Positions 40,185-50,360 are shown, counted from the stretch's first letter. The stretch: 57,264 nt of DNA from Deinococcus indicus (GCF_002198095.1 NZ_NHMK01000018.1:1-57264), one strand, 5' to 3'. Notes: generated by a model not told the origin, from the letters alone. Numbers and translations are program-made.

Positions 40185-40602
40185 GCCGCACCTCAATCCC
40201 CGCATCCCGCAGGATCTGCTCACCGCTCGGCAGGCCTGACTCTACCCGCACCGACTCCCGGTACGCCGACTCGAAAATCACGCGCCCCACCCGCCGCGAA
40301 TTCACGATCAGCCGCGCACACGCCGCGCACGGCTCATGCGTCACGTACAACGTATGCCCCTCGCCGTTCCAGTTCGCGGCCAGCAGCGCATTGACCTCCG
40401 CGTGAATGAACCCGCTGTGCCCCTGCTCCAGACTCTCACGCTCGTTCGGCTCGCCCGCCGCGCGCCCGTTGTACCCCACCCCCACCACCCGGTGATGCCG
40501 GTCCAGAATGCACGCCCCCACCCGCACCTTGCTGTCCGCACTCCGCGACGCCCACAGCCGCGCCGTCGCCAGCCCCAGCTCATCGAAGGACGGACGGGTC
40601 AC
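40168..40602 (-). CDS. Deoxycytidylate deaminase-like protein
   Basis: A 144-residue zinc-dependent deaminase. HAEVNALL and HEPCAACARLIVNS supply the ligand His and two Cys. It probably deaminates dCMP to dUMP, the substrate of ThyA. The GTG start overlaps the homing-endonuclease stop (40599-40602) and its end overlaps folA, so expression of the tail of the operon depends on reading through the inserted gene. ComE-type functions are a weaker alternative. Confidence 0.88.
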   Translation of the reverse strand: MTRPSFDELGLATARLWASRSADSKVRVGACILDRHHRVVGVGYNGRAAGEPNERESLEQGHSGFIHAEVNALLAANWNGEGHTLYVTHEPCAACARLIVNSRRVGRVIFESAYRESVRVESGLPSGEQILRDAGIEVRHVPGA

Positions 40603-41417
40603 AGGGTCTCCCGGTGATCCTGCTGCGGCAGGGCGTAAGCGTACGCGTACTTGGGCGATTTGATCCGGTAGATCACCAGAGCAGGCGTGACCCCGAGGTG
40701 CCGGGCCGCCGCAGTGACCGATGGGAACCGCTGGGCCTCCACCTGAACGGGACGGGAATTCGTCGGTGTTCGTCCTCTGTTGGCCATCGCCAGTTTCTCC
40801 TTCGTTGCTGCACTGTGGGTGCGGCCGTGGAATGGATTGCGCTCGCCCGTTCGGGCCGAGGCGAGTTCCGACAGTCGAGCCCGAGTCTCGGGGGACCGTT
40901 TCAGACCGTAATTCGGACTGTCCTTCCCCCTCTTCACCGTCAGGCGCGACGTCTCGGACATTTTCCGCCGACTCTCCTCACTGTGGGTTCGGCCGTACAT
41001 GCCGTTCTTCTCACCGGGGCAGCCATAGAGACGAATCCGCTCCTGCGCACTCAGGCTCCGCATGAAGCGCGCCGAGGAGGCCCTGCGGCGGGTCAGGATG
41101 GCCTCCCGATCCGGATGGTGCCGTAACAGGTCCCCGCCGCTGGACACCCGGCTGACGTTGTACCTCAGTGGGTCTTCCTGCGCCAGTCTGGCCGTCTCGA
41201 TATCAACCGCTTCACTGAGACTGCATACCGTCACGATATGGAACGAGAAGGCCTGCGCGCCGTACTTGTTCCACGCCCGCTGAAGAAAGACGCAGTGGTG
41301 CCGCCCGCACCGCAGATCAGAACGGTGCTGGCGAAAACGACTCCGGAAGCACTCGGTGCGCCCCACGTAATACCGGCCGCTCTCACGGTGGCGAATTTCG
41401 TAGATTCCTCCGGTCAC
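40599..41417 (-). CDS. GIY-YIG/NUMOD homing-endonuclease-like protein
   Basis: A 272-residue protein. The N-terminal GIY-YIG nuclease domain has GIYEIRHRESGRYYVGRT (4-21), RSRFRQHR for the catalytic Arg region, WNKYGAQAFSFHI and the acidic segment EAVDIETARL. Two NUMOD3-type DNA-binding repeats are CPGEKNGMYGRTHSEESRRKMSE and TGERNPFHGRTHSAATKEKLA, with a degenerate third (GKDSPNYGLKRS). The C-terminus has a helix-turn-helix-like VTAAARHLGVTPALVIYRIKS. All three are standard for phage and intron endonucleases. GTG 41417 follows GGGAGGGCGAC. It lies between thyA and the dCMP deaminase and looks freestanding. Confidence 0.88.
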   Translation of the reverse strand: MTGGIYEIRHRESGRYYVGRTECFRSRFRQHRSDLRCGRHHCVFLQRAWNKYGAQAFSFHIVTVCSLSEAVDIETARLAQEDPLRYNVSRVSSGGDLLRHHPDREAILTRRRASSARFMRSLSAQERIRLYGCPGEKNGMYGRTHSEESRRKMSETSRLTVKRGKDSPNYGLKRSPETRARLSELASARTGERNPFHGRTHSAATKEKLAMANRGRTPTNSRPVQVEAQRFPSVTAAARHLGVTPALVIYRIKSPKYAYAYALPQQDHRETL

Positions 41418-41436
41418 GTCGCCCTCCCCACTCACG

Positions 41437-42231
41437 TCAGACGGAAACGGCCATCTTGATATGAGGATGCGCCTTGTACCCTTCAAGTCGGAAATCTTCG
41501 TATTTGAAATCGAAAATATCCTTGACGTCTGGATTCAGGTGCATCACGGGGAGGGGGTGCGGCTCGCGCGTCAACTGTTCTTTCACCTGATCAATGTGAT
41601 TCAGGTAGATGTGCGCGTCCCCGGACGTATGAATGAACTCACCGGGTTCAAGGCCCGTGACCTGCGCGACCATCAAGGTCAGCAGGGCGTACGAGGCAAT
41701 ATTGAACGGCAACCCCAGACCACAATCGACCGATCTCTGATACAGCTGGCAGCTCAGCCGCCCGTCCGCGACGTAGAACTGGAACATGGTGTGGCAGGGC
41801 GGCAGGGCCATGTCGTCGATCTGCGCCACGTTCCAGGCGTTCACGATCAGGCGGCGGCTGTCCGGGGTGCGTTTGATCTGCTCGATCACCTGCGCGATCT
41901 GGTCGATGCTGCCACCGTCCGGGGTGGGCCAGCTGCGCCACTGCACGCCGTACACCGGGCCAAGCTCGCCGTCCGGGGCGGCCCATTCGTCCCAGATGCT
42001 CACGCCGCGCTCCTGGAGCCACCGGACGTTGCTCTCGCCGCGCAGGAACCACAGGAGTTCGTAGATCACGCTTTTCAGGTGGACTTTCTTGGTGGTGACC
42101 AGTGGGAAGCCGTCGCGCAGGTCGAAGCGCATCTGCGCGCCGAACACCGAGCGGGTGCCGGTGCCGGTCCGGTCGGTTTTCACGGTGCCGTGCTCCAGCA
42201 CATGCCGCATCAGATCGAGGTACTGCTTCAT
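41437..42231 (-). CDS. thyA: Thymidylate synthase
   Basis: A 264-residue enzyme that methylates dUMP to dTMP using methylenetetrahydrofolate. [37 protein letters not shown] and the catalytic [11 protein letters not shown] with Cys146 are intact. The usual RSCDxFLGLPFN reads [12 protein letters not shown] at 166-177: Cys168 is Val and Phe171 is Gly, while Asp169 stays. From about 41760 to the stop the composition is visibly more AT-rich than the 5' two-thirds, and AGA, TGT and ATT codons appear. The homing-endonuclease gene begins 20 nt after the stop. Confidence 0.96.
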   Translation of the reverse strand: MKQYLDLMRHVLEHGTVKTDRTGTGTRSVFGAQMRFDLRDGFPLVTTKKVHLKSVIYELLWFLRGESNVRWLQERGVSIWDEWAAPDGELGPVYGVQWRSWPTPDGGSIDQIAQVIEQIKRTPDSRRLIVNAWNVAQIDDMALPPCHTMFQFYVADGRLSCQLYQRSVDCGLGLPFNIASYALLTLMVAQVTGLEPGEFIHTSGDAHIYLNHIDQVKEQLTREPHPLPVMHLNPDVKDIFDFKYEDFRLEGYKAHPHIKMAVSV

Positions 42232-42301
42232 CAACAGCAGTGTAGAACGCTGAGGGCGGTACTCTCCCATGTCTGAGAAAATGCCGCCCTGAACGCAGAA
42301 A

Positions 42302-42478
42302 TTACAGTTTCAGAAGGTATGCCAGCAGCGCAGTGAATGCAGCGAGAGCGGCAAGCTGGCGTGCCGAACCGGAGAGAAACGCGAAGATCTGAGCGAAGGG
42401 GAGTGTCATGCCCAGTGCGTGCAGTAACAGCATGAAGGCGAGCAGGCCGAAGAGAGCCAGGGAAGCGGAGTCGGTCAT
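42302..42478 (-). CDS. Small hydrophobic protein, two membrane helices
   Basis: About 58 residues ([22 protein letters not shown]...[15 protein letters not shown]). The start could be 42502, 42496 or 42478. It has two predicted helices and no family I recognise. It lies 70 nt upstream of thyA on the same strand and may be transcribed separately. Coding status rests on its hydrophobic pattern and start position only. Confidence 0.4.
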   Translation of the reverse strand: MTDSASLALFGLLAFMLLLHALGMTLPFAQIFAFLSGSARQLAALAAFTALLAYLLKL

Positions 42479-42521
42479 GGGTCCGTGTATCTCCATGCCC
42501 ATTCAATCGGCGCAGGCAGGC

Positions 42522-42634
42522 TTAGATTGCGTGGGCAATAGTGAGGGAATGCGCTCCCGTCGGAAGGAGTGCGATCTTGAAAACGCTGTTGTGAAGGCAT
42601 GGACGGCTGACTTTCAGAGGTGGCCGTCTTTTTT
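42522..42634 (+). ncRNA. Candidate small RNA with intrinsic terminator
   Basis: A terminator GACGGC/GCCGTC followed by T6 (42602-42634) on the plus strand ends a stretch with no plus-strand gene upstream, since all neighbours read leftward. Upstream of it is a hairpin GCGCTCC/GGAGTGC (one G-U pair). TTAGAT (42522-42527) could be a -10 but has no good -35. A roughly 100-nt RNA is possible. Confidence 0.4.
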
Positions 42635-42701
42635 CATGGTGGTGCTGTGCGTCCCATGTGCGCGAAGAGAGGCGGGTTGCCTGCGCCTGAAAGAATTATA
42701 G

Positions 42702-42742
42702 AGCGGCACTCCGGTGTTGAACTGTCAAACCGGAGTGCCGCT
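42702..42742 (-). terminator. Long palindrome downstream of the secreted-protein gene
   Basis: AGCGGCACTCCGGT/ACCGGAGTGCCGCT perfect 14-bp stem with inner TTGA/TCAA pairing, 14 nt after the stop of the gene at 42757. On the minus strand TATAATTCTTTC follows, consistent with a terminator. Confidence 0.6.
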
Positions 42743-42756
42743 GCGCGTGGCTGGGT

Positions 42757-43212
42757 TTATTTCTTCTGGAGGACGTCGACGGCGTAGTAGCAGGGGTCGT
42801 TGTCGCAGGCGGCCATGACGACTTCGACGGTGTAGTCGGCGGTCTTGGTGACTTTCACGCTGACGGCGGGAACGTCGTCTTCTTCCTCGTCGGTGGCGAT
42901 CAGGTTGCCCTTGGCGTCGTAGACGTTGATGTCGAGGTCGCTGCAGTCCTCGTCGCAGACGCCGTAGATCAGGTACTCGCGGCCGCTGGTCAGGGTGTAC
43001 ACGAGTTCGGTGTCGCTGTCGCCCTCGTCGAGGAAGTTGATGTCGAGCATGTCGGCGTTGACGGTCTTGTAGCCCTTGCCGAGGTAGAAGGTGGTGCTTT
43101 TTTTCAGTTCGGTCTGGATGGCTTTTCTGGCGGCGGTGTCGGTCTGCGCCTGGGCGGTGGGGGCGAGGGGCAGGGTGAGCAGCAGGGTGCTGAGGATGAT
43201 GCGGGCGTTCAT
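42757..43212 (-). CDS. Secreted acidic hypothetical protein
   Basis: A 151-residue protein with a signal peptide (MNARIILSTLLLTLPLAPTAQAQ). The mature part is acidic (DEEEDDV, DEDCSDLDINVYD) and has four cysteines: CDEDC and ACDNDPC. SDLDINVYDAKGNLIATDEEEDD resembles the C-terminal pre-peptidase (PPC) type beta domain, which packs near secreted enzymes. No enzyme is fused. It may act as an extracellular, possibly calcium-binding, protein. Confidence 0.75.
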   Translation of the reverse strand: MNARIILSTLLLTLPLAPTAQAQTDTAARKAIQTELKKSTTFYLGKGYKTVNADMLDINFLDEGDSDTELVYTLTSGREYLIYGVCDEDCSDLDINVYDAKGNLIATDEEEDDVPAVSVKVTKTADYTVEVVMAACDNDPCYYAVDVLQKK

Positions 43213-43373
43213 GCGGACCTCCGGGGGGACGGGGATGAGGATGCGGGCGGACCGCTCCAGCGTACCTGTGCGGGCGGTCAGGTGCGTGCGGGGTTGCCGC
43301 AGCGGGTCGGGTGTCGCGTTCCCCGGTTCGTGACAGGCCTCCGGTCGGGGCTGGGCCTTTAGACTCAGGTGCT

Positions 43374-44768
<1,395 letters not shown>

Positions 44769-44821
44769 ACCCGGCTGCGGGTGGGGGAGGGGACCAGCGG
44801 GTGCGGGCCTCTCCCTCGACT

Positions 44822-44970
44822 GCATGACCCTTCCCTGCGCCTGCCTGAAAAAAGCCTTGCTGGAGGGCAATTTTCGAAAGCCCCGCATAGGATTGACATC
44901 CCGTGCATTCCGCGCTACATTGAAGAAATCAAGGTACACCTCCGAAGCCGCCCCGCAGGGCGGGTTTTTT
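44822..44970 (+). repeat. Promoter-terminator unit, copy 3
   Basis: Parts as in copies 1 and 2: GCATGACCC, a hairpin around AAAAGCC/GGGCAATTTT (44847-44875), GCATAGGA, TTGACA (44893-44898), 17-nt spacer TCCCGTGCATTCCGCGC, TACATT (44916-44921) and a terminator CCGCCC/GGGCGG plus T6 (44948-44970). The predicted transcript of about 43 nt is longer than the others. It lies 35 kb from copies 1 and 2, on the other side of oriC. Confidence 0.75.
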
Positions 44971-45058
44971 GTTTCGGGTGCCGGTGGGCGGGGGCTGCGT
45001 TAAGGCGTCCTGATGTGCGCGCCATCCAACCCCGCCCCCGCACGCGCAAGCTGAGGGC

Positions 45059-45238
45059 ATGAGCGACGAGCAGAAGACCGGCTACGACCCCGCCAACACC
45101 AGCCCCGCCGAGGGTCAGAGCCGCGCCATTCCCGACGCGGCCAAAGGGAAGGACCCGAACATTGACCCCGCCGCGAAACCCGAACCCGCCGAGGGAGGCC
45201 GGGACGAGGTGGAAGGCAGCGCCCCCAGCCAGTCCTGA
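45059..45238 (+). CDS. Small hydrophilic disordered protein
   Basis: A 59-residue protein, MSDEQKTGYDPANTSPAEG...SAPSQS. It is rich in Ala, Glu, Asp, Lys and Pro, with no hydrophobic core, so likely disordered. ATG 45059 follows GAGGGC. The stop is 4 nt before the nth GTG, suggesting coupling. Such polar proteins occur among Deinococcus desiccation-related small proteins, but that link is speculative. Confidence 0.6.
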   Translation: MSDEQKTGYDPANTSPAEGQSRAIPDAAKGKDPNIDPAAKPEPAEGGRDEVEGSAPSQS

Positions 45239-45242
45239 GGTT

Positions 45243-45968
45243 GTGACGACTGAAGCACCCCTGAACGTGGCCCGCCCGGACGACGAGCGGCTCGCGCTGC
45301 TCGTGTGGATCAAGGACACCCTGCGGCCCGAGTACGGCGAGCGACCCCTGAAGCCCCGCCGCGAGCCGCTGCACGAGCTGATCAGCACCATCCTCTCGCA
45401 GCGCACCACGCACGCCGACGAGGAAGCCGCGTACCGGGAGCTGCGGACGCTGGGCGACTGGGACGCCATCATCGCCGCGCCGGTGGACGCCGTGGCACAC
45501 GCCATCCGCCGCAGCAACTACCCCGAGAGCAAGGCCCCGCGCATTCAGGCGACCCTGGCCGCGCTGCGCGACTCGCCCGGCGGGTACGACCTGAACTTCC
45601 TGCGCGACCTGCCCGTCAAGGACGCCCTGAAGGTCCTGACGGACCTGCCCGGCGTGGGCATCAAGACCGCCAGTCTGGTGCTGCTGTTCAATTTCGCCCG
45701 GCCGGTCTTCCCGGTGGACACGCACGTCCACCGCGTCACGACCCGCGTGGGCGCCATCCCGAAGATGGGCGAACAGGCCGCGCACCGCGCCCTCCTGAAG
45801 CTCCTGCCGCCCGACCCGGCGTTCCTGTACGAACTGCACGTGAACCTGCTCCGGCACGGCCAGCGGGTGTGCTCGTGGCACGACCCGAATTGCGGCGCGT
45901 GCGTGCTGCGCTCCCGCTGCGACGCCCACGCGCAGTACGGGGATGGGGTGCCCGCCTGGAAGGGGTGA
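45243..45968 (+). CDS. nth: Endonuclease III (DNA glycosylase/AP lyase)
   Basis: A 241-residue base-excision repair enzyme for oxidised pyrimidines. ILSQRTTHADEEAAYRELR, helix-hairpin-helix LPGVGIKTASLVLL with the catalytic Lys, and VDTHVHRVTTRVG with the catalytic Asp are present. The [4Fe-4S] pattern C-x6-C-x2-C-x5-C (CSWHDPNCGACVLRSRC) is intact. The GTG start at 45243 is preferred because a longer in-frame reading is out of the neighbour's pattern. It is relevant to oxidative DNA damage repair. Confidence 0.94.
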   Translation: MTTEAPLNVARPDDERLALLVWIKDTLRPEYGERPLKPRREPLHELISTILSQRTTHADEEAAYRELRTLGDWDAIIAAPVDAVAHAIRRSNYPESKAPRIQATLAALRDSPGGYDLNFLRDLPVKDALKVLTDLPGVGIKTASLVLLFNFARPVFPVDTHVHRVTTRVGAIPKMGEQAAHRALLKLLPPDPAFLYELHVNLLRHGQRVCSWHDPNCGACVLRSRCDAHAQYGDGVPAWKG

Positions 45969-45978
45969 GGCTCACCTC

Positions 45979-46518
45979 ATGAGCGACGCCTTCCTGATCA
46001 TGGGGCCACCGGCAGCCGGGAAGAGCACGGTGGCCCGGGCACTGATGCGCCGCTTTCCGCGGGGCGTGCACATCCCGGTGGATGACGTGCGGCACATGGT
46101 GACGTCCGGGCTGGTGGACATGAGCTTCGAAATCAGCGACGAACTGCTCGCCCAGCTGGCGCTGGCGCACGAGGCCGCCGCGCTGATGGCCCGCACGTAC
46201 ACGCGTGCCGGGTTCGTCGCCGCGCTCGATGACTTCTGGTTCGGGGAGCAGCCAGAAGCGGACTACCAGCGCCTACTCGGGCCGGGCCTGCACTGCGTCC
46301 TGCTGCGCCCCCAGCGGGCGGCGGTGCTCGAACGGCTGGCGGCGCGGGGGACGGACGGGGACAGTTTCCGCCCCCTGCTGGAGCAGGCGATCGCGTTCGT
46401 GGACGATGAACTGGAACGCCATCCGAAGGTGGGCTGGCACGTCATCGACTCCACCCGGTTGACGGTGGAGGAGACCGTGGACGCCATCCTGCACGCCACG
46501 GGCGTCCAGCCGCGCTGA
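45979..46518 (+). CDS. P-loop kinase-like protein
   Basis: A 179-residue AAA/nucleotide-kinase-fold protein. Walker A GPPAAGKST (9-17) and an Asp pair in IPVDDVRHMV are present, with VLLRPQRAAVLERLAARGTDGDSF in the lid region. It resembles shikimate-kinase/zeta-toxin/small-molecule kinase-type proteins. The phosphate acceptor is unknown. It lies 10 nt after nth and may be co-transcribed. Confidence 0.8.
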   Translation: MSDAFLIMGPPAAGKSTVARALMRRFPRGVHIPVDDVRHMVTSGLVDMSFEISDELLAQLALAHEAAALMARTYTRAGFVAALDDFWFGEQPEADYQRLLGPGLHCVLLRPQRAAVLERLAARGTDGDSFRPLLEQAIAFVDDELERHPKVGWHVIDSTRLTVEETVDAILHATGVQPR

Positions 46519-46584
46519 AGACGGCGTAACCCGGCGGCAGGAAAGCCGCTGGGGCGGACAGGTCAGGGATGCTCTTCTGGGCGC

Positions 46585-47199
46585 TTACCCGCGTTCGCGT
46601 TCGCGCAGGATCAGCTGGATCAGGCCCAGCAGGACCAGTTCGTCGTCCTGACCGGACTGGGGTTGGAGTTCCTGCACGGTGAAGCGGCGCGACAGGAAGC
46701 TGCGTTTCTTGTGCACGCGGTACGCCGCCTGCCCGCCCGCGTCGGTGACGGTGTAGGTGGGGTTCACGAGGTAGTCGAAGCCCATGGCGATCAGGTCCCC
46801 GATGAACGGCACGGCGCCGATGGCGCCCTCGACGACGCTGAGCCAGGGCTGGTCGTCGCGGATGGTGAAGCGCGGTCCGTCGTCTGGGCCGAGCAGGTCG
46901 TAACTGGCTCCCCACAGGGTCCGCAGGCCCTGTGCCTGGAGCGCGCCGACGGGGCTGCCGTCCGCGCGGCTGATGAGGCGGCGGGCCTTCCAGTCGAGGG
47001 CGCCGGCGAGGAACCCCTGGGCTTTCATGGCGTGCGTCTGCTCGCGGCGGCCCTCGTCGCGGTACACGCGGACCTCGTCACGGACGCTGAAGGTCTTTTC
47101 CTTCACCATCGCGACGAGGGTGCCGCTCGCGTCCGTGACGCGCAGTTCGGTGAACAGACTGAACTTGAATTCCAGCGTCAGGGGAAAGGTGAGCTTCAC
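46585..47199 (-). CDS. LURP-one-related (tubby-like) protein
   Basis: A 204-residue beta-barrel-type protein. The pattern of a hydrophobic central helix (VVEGAIGAVPFIGDLIAMGFDYL) with strands FTIRDD and YTVTDAGGQAAYRVHKKRSFLSRRF is typical of LURP-one/tubby-like phospholipid-interacting proteins. Its function in bacteria is unknown. It lies 16 nt from the fmt end on the same strand, possibly the tail of the def-fmt transcript. Confidence 0.75.
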   Translation of the reverse strand: MKLTFPLTLEFKFSLFTELRVTDASGTLVAMVKEKTFSVRDEVRVYRDEGRREQTHAMKAQGFLAGALDWKARRLISRADGSPVGALQAQGLRTLWGASYDLLGPDDGPRFTIRDDQPWLSVVEGAIGAVPFIGDLIAMGFDYLVNPTYTVTDAGGQAAYRVHKKRSFLSRRFTVQELQPQSGQDDELVLLGLIQLILRERERG

Positions 47200-47215
47200 G
47201 CTGTCCCCTACGGGA

Positions 47216-48165
47216 TCAGGGGGCGGCGGGTTCCCACAGGTCCAGGCGGGTGCCGCGCGTCACGCCCGCGCCCTGCGCCCAGGTGTGGGCGGGCTGGGCC
47301 TTGCGGGCCTCGGGCTGCACGGTGCGGATCAGCACGGCGCCCGTCTGTGCGGCGACGGTCAGGCCGCCCTCGGTGACGCCCAGCACCTCGCCGGGCTGAC
47401 CGGACCCGGCCGTGACGCTCAGGCCGCCGAGTTTCAGGCGCGCGCCGCCCAGGAACGCGGTCGTCTGCGGCCACGCGGCCACGCCCCGGTGGCGGTTCAC
47501 GACCTGCGTGGCCGTGTCGGTCCAGCGGACGAAGCCGTCCTCCTTGACCAGCATGGGCGCGTGCGTGGCCTGCGCCTCGTCCTGTGGGGTGGGCTGCAGG
47601 CCGTCCAGGTCGGACAGTGCCTGCACGATCAGCCGGGCCGCCTGGGCACTCAGGGCGTCCGCCAATTCGAGGCTGGTCCACTCGGGCGCGACCGGCAGCG
47701 CCTCCTGAAGCAGGACCGGGCCGGTGTCCATGCCCTCGTCGGTCTGCATGATCGTGGTGCCCGTTACCGCCTCGCCGTTGATCAGCGCCCACTGGATCGG
47801 CGCGGAGCCCCGGTACGCGGGCAGCAGGCTGGTGTGCGTGTTCAGGAACCCGTAGCGGGGAACCTCCAGCACGCTGAGGGGCAGGATCTTCCCGTACGCG
47901 CAGGTGACGGCCACGTCCGCGCCGGAGTCGCGCAGGGTCGCCTCGAAGTCCGGGTTGCGGCGCAGCTTCTTGGGCTGCGCGAGCGGCAGGCCCAGTTCGG
48001 CCGCGCGGGCCGCGACGGGCGGCGGCGTGAGTTTCAGGCCGCGCCCCACCGGCTTGTCCGGCTGCGCCACGACCAGCACGACCTCGAAGCGCTCGCGGAT
48101 CGCGTCCAGCACCGGCAGGGCGAAGGCGGGTGACCCGAAGAACGCCACGCGCGGCGGGCGGCCGG

Positions 48166-48169
<4 letters not shown>
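47216..48169 (-). CDS. fmt: Methionyl-tRNA formyltransferase
   Basis: A 317-residue enzyme that formylates initiator Met-tRNA. The N-terminal RVAFFGSPAFALPVL, the catalytic pocket NTHTSLLPAYRGSAPIQWALI and TTIMQTDEGMDTGPVL are all present, followed by the C-terminal tRNA-binding domain. Its ATG overlaps the def stop by 4 nt (48166-48169), the usual def-fmt pair. Confidence 0.95.
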
Positions 48170-48822
<653 letters not shown>

Positions 48823-49054
48823 AATGCTCTGTTTTACCAGACGGGCGCCCCCACGACCCTGCCGCTGATCCCAGTCCAGCCTTGTCTCCCCGCGCCCGGC
48901 GGTCCCCGGCGTGCCGGACGGATGGCGGGAGCATGAACGGCCCCTCACGCAAGTTCGCCCCTGAGCGTCAGGTAAGCGTGATTAAAATGACCACCAGTCA
49001 GTTGAGAGTCCGCCCCTTCCCGCTCACCCGGCGCACGCCGCCCCAAGGAGACGC

Positions 49055-50242
49055 ATGACCCCTACCCGCCCCACCCTGATCCTGACCCTGACCGCCGCCC
49101 TGCTGGGCCATGCCAGCGCCCAGACCACACCGGCCCAGACCGCCCCCGCCGCTCCGGCCACCACGCCCGCCCCCACCAGCCTGCTCACGCAGACCCAGGG
49201 CGCCGCGCAGGCCGCCGCCGAGGCCCGCGACCTGATCCTCAAGGCCCGCAGCGCCTACCCCAAGGGCAGCGCCAACATCGACCAGACCCTCTGGAAACAG
49301 GCCGCCGCCGCCGCCGAAACCGCCGTCAGCGCCGCGCCCGGCAACCCCGACTACCTGAAACTCCGCGCGCAGATCTACACCGAAGTCGGCTTCTGGCGGC
49401 AGGCGGAACTCGCCTGGAACGCCTACTTCCGCGCCGCCCCCGCCGCCGGAACGCCCGAATCGCAGCAGGCAGCCGCCGTGCAGTACAACCTCGGGTACGC
49501 CGCGTACACCCGCAACATGCCCGACCAGGCCGCCACCTTCTTCGCGGCCTGCCTGCAACTCGACCCGAACAGCGTCCCCTGTGCCACCTGGGCCGCCCGC
49601 ACCGCCCTGGAAGCCGGAAACTACACCCAGGCGCAGACGCTGTACGCCCGCGCCCTCACCCTGAACCCCGCCGACAAGACGCTAACGTACTTCCAGGGCC
49701 TCGCGCAGAGCGCCGGCCGCTACGGCCCCGCCGCCACCCGCGCCTTCAGCCGCGCCTACGGCGACCTGGACGCCGGCCGCAAGACCCAGGCCCTCGCCGG
49801 ATTCCAGGAAGCCGCCCGCAGCGCCCCCAACTTCACAGAGGCGCAACGCGAAGCAGGCCGCCTCGCCCTGGAACTCGGGAACACGCAGGCCGCACTGGAC
49901 GCCTACACGGCCCTGAACGCCCTGCCCAGCCCCACCGCCGCCGACAAATTCAACCTCGCGCTGGCCACCGAGGCGCAGCAGTACGGCCTGAACGCCGTGC
50001 AGACCCACCGCGCCGCGTACCAGAAGTACACGGCCGGTGACCGCGCCGCCGCCGAAACCGGATTCCTGGCCGCCACTCAGCAGAACCCCCGCTACGCCAA
50101 GGCCTGGGCGTGGCTGGGCCGCGTACGCTACGAAGCTAAGAACTACGCGGGCGCCGCCGAGGCCTACACGCAGGCCGTGACCCTCGACCCGACCGACAGG
50201 AGCAGCGCCTACTACCTGAAACTCGCGCAGCAGGGCAAGTAA
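49055..50242 (+). CDS. Secreted TPR-repeat protein
   Basis: A 395-residue protein with a signal peptide (MTPTRPTLILTLTAALLGHASAQ) and an Ala/Thr/Pro linker. Then come helical TPR-like units: VQYNLGYAAYTRNMPDQAATFFAACLQLDP, AARTALEAGNYTQAQTLYARALTLNP, and AWAWLGRVRYEAKNYAGAAEAYTQAVTLDP. TPR domains scaffold protein complexes; the partner is unknown. ATG 49055 follows CAAGGAGACGC. A 14-bp hairpin follows the stop. Confidence 0.88.
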   Translation: MTPTRPTLILTLTAALLGHASAQTTPAQTAPAAPATTPAPTSLLTQTQGAAQAAAEARDLILKARSAYPKGSANIDQTLWKQAAAAAETAVSAAPGNPDYLKLRAQIYTEVGFWRQAELAWNAYFRAAPAAGTPESQQAAAVQYNLGYAAYTRNMPDQAATFFAACLQLDPNSVPCATWAARTALEAGNYTQAQTLYARALTLNPADKTLTYFQGLAQSAGRYGPAATRAFSRAYGDLDAGRKTQALAGFQEAARSAPNFTEAQREAGRLALELGNTQAALDAYTALNALPSPTAADKFNLALATEAQQYGLNAVQTHRAAYQKYTAGDRAAAETGFLAATQQNPRYAKAWAWLGRVRYEAKNYAGAAEAYTQAVTLDPTDRSSAYYLKLAQQGK

Positions 50243-50256
50243 CCCCGGCGACCTGA

Positions 50257-50289
50257 ATGGGCGGCCCTGTCGGTTACAGGGCCGCCCAT
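50257..50289 (+). terminator. Hairpin after the TPR gene
   Basis: Perfect 14-bp stem ATGGGCGGCCCTGT/ACAGGGCCGCCCAT with loop CGGTT, 14 nt after the stop. The right arm grades into the heptamer repeat. A T-run is missing. Confidence 0.6.
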
Positions 50290-50360
50290 CACCCATCACC
50301 CATCACCCATCACCCATCACCCATCACCCATCACCCATCACCCATCACCCATCACCCATC
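50285..50360. repeat. Heptamer tandem repeat (CCCATCA)n
   Basis: About 10.9 perfect copies of the 7-mer CCCATCA over 76 bp, with no interruptions. The stop of the leftward gene (50345) lies inside it. The 7-nt unit means copy-number change shifts the reading frame of that gene's end. It should be highly prone to slipped-strand change and useful as a strain marker. Confidence 0.92.

Noticed and set aside
42408..42701. Plus-strand protein of 97 residues
   Set aside because: It has no ribosome-binding site or recognisable composition and overlaps the terminator. The candidate sRNA explains the region better.
50285..50360. Heptamer repeat taken as a CRISPR array
   Set aside because: The 7-nt units have no spacers or Cas genes, so it is a simple tandem repeat.
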